DNA from: Tetragonia tetragonoides
Lineage: Eukaryota > Streptophyta > Magnoliopsida > Caryophyllales > Aizoaceae
DNA: 64,000 nt
Direction of reading: 5' to 3'
Assembly: GCA_038025085.1 (NCBI GenBank)
Contig: CM076148.1
Coordinates: forward strand, 31,788,501-31,852,500
Numbering within the stretch: position 1 is the first letter of the stretch; every line of letters starts with the position of its first letter. Made by a program: the position numbers and the translations under genes. The notes under the pieces were generated by a model. The model was given only the letters and a program-made list of their open reading frames with translations. It did no database searches and was not told where the DNA came from. Positions 63,254-64,000 of this stretch are shown here, piece after piece.

Positions 63254-64000
63254 TTTTCTTTCAACCCACTAAAACCCCCAAAAATTGGATACCCAGAAGA
63301 AGAACGAAAAAAGATACCCAATTCAAGGAAGAGTTCAAAAGTAAAAACCCTAATTGAAAATTTCCAAAACCCTTTACAAAATCAAATTGGGGTAATCAAT
63401 TCTCCGATCTAGTTAAGGCAAAATCGAATCGGTATGAAACCGAAACGATTCAAAGATCGGAAATTTACGAAACGATTGACAAACCCAAATGCTGAATTAA
63501 ACAAAAAAGGAAAAAGAAAAAAACCCAGATGAAGATTAAATTGAAGGTCAAAGGACTGAAGTTTCAAGGTTGATTCTTTTTTTCTTTTTTTTTGGTTTTT
63601 TGGGTGTTAAATTGAAGAACCCAGAAGTTTGAATTCAATTGAAAAGAGAAGAAATGAAAGAAAGAGGAGAGAGAAAATGTGGAGAATTTTTGTTCGCCCA
63701 AAATTTGAGAACACCTGATTGTAGAGAATTGGAAATGTGAAGCGATGAAGAAATGAGAAGGACAGAGAGAAGAGAGAGAGTGACTAATGAAATGATATAA
63801 AGGATGGGTGAGGGAGGGAGAAGAAGAAAACTAAAAAAAAAAGATTAATTTAAATTCATGTAATAAAATACCCCTTAAAAAATTAATGTAATAAGTATAA
63901 TTATTTAAATTATTTTCCATTTATGGTTTGATATTATCTCATTTGGGGGGGGTTTTGATTCTGTGTTTTCTTTTTATATTATTTTTTTTGGTTTTTGGGT
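63254..64000. promoter_or_regulatory. 5' flank of the DUF789 gene
   Basis: Probable 5' untranslated region and promoter of the minus-strand DUF789 gene. A purine-rich stretch at 63640-63785 (minus strand tctctctcttctctctgtcc) is of the CT-rich kind common near plant transcription starts. No further gene to the window end. Confidence 0.4.

Overview
The window is eukaryotic, AT-rich nuclear DNA from a flowering plant. The evidence is GT-AG introns, plant-specific gene families (plant reticulon RTNLB, Bet v 1/MLP, DUF1218, DUF789, phytochrome-interacting-factor-type bHLH, SD2-type S-receptor kinase) and plant transposon classes. A eudicot is most likely; the species cannot be named from sequence alone. 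No tRNA, rRNA, CRISPR or prokaryotic feature was seen.

Gene content, left to right: the last two exons of a PIF-like bHLH gene (1680-2146, +); a complete five-exon reticulon-like gene (5347-8367, -, 219 aa); a complete two-exon MLP/Bet v 1 gene (13097-14783, -, 150 aa); a 5'- and kinase-truncated S-receptor kinase relic (15135-16142, +); a complete three-exon DUF1218 gene (24837-32691, -, 198 aa) whose second intron is 7.2 kb; a GAT1_2.1-like glutamine amidotransferase gene with a changed catalytic His and a broken 3' end (49821-52609, +); and a complete six-exon DUF789 gene (56724-63253, -, 423 aa). I rebuilt these by following exon phase across GT-AG boundaries. The genes look functionally unrelated, as is normal in plants.

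Most of the remainder is transposon and simple-repeat DNA, and many elements can be closed to the base by target-site duplications (TSDs). They include a solo Copia-type LTR (10777-12059), two Mutator-like elements with 9-bp TSDs (8737-9715 and 28484-30088, the latter with 130-bp perfect terminal repeats and a captured LINE fragment), two inverted copies of one Helitron (20209-21620 and 26809-28297), two short Helitrons (42384-42808 and 47042-47394), a hAT element nested in the end of another hAT element (21995-23235), and a hAT element with an empty paralogous site (35828-36437). There are also several Stowaway and Harbinger-like MITEs, a SINE in the MLP intron and a degenerate LINE (43842-45476).

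Between 34.1 and 38.6 kb lies a repeat complex: about 168-bp monomers in both orientations around a 1.3-kb direct duplication. Between 41.3 and 48.1 kb lie very long simple repeats, including 182 uninterrupted TG units, and a minisatellite of roughly 55-bp units that has hosted both a Helitron and a LINE insertion. I found no evidence of a new multi-gene system. The items most worth checking are the degenerating amidotransferase, the recent Pack-MULE and Helitron activity inside the DUF1218 intron, and the MITE that carries complementary trinucleotide runs.
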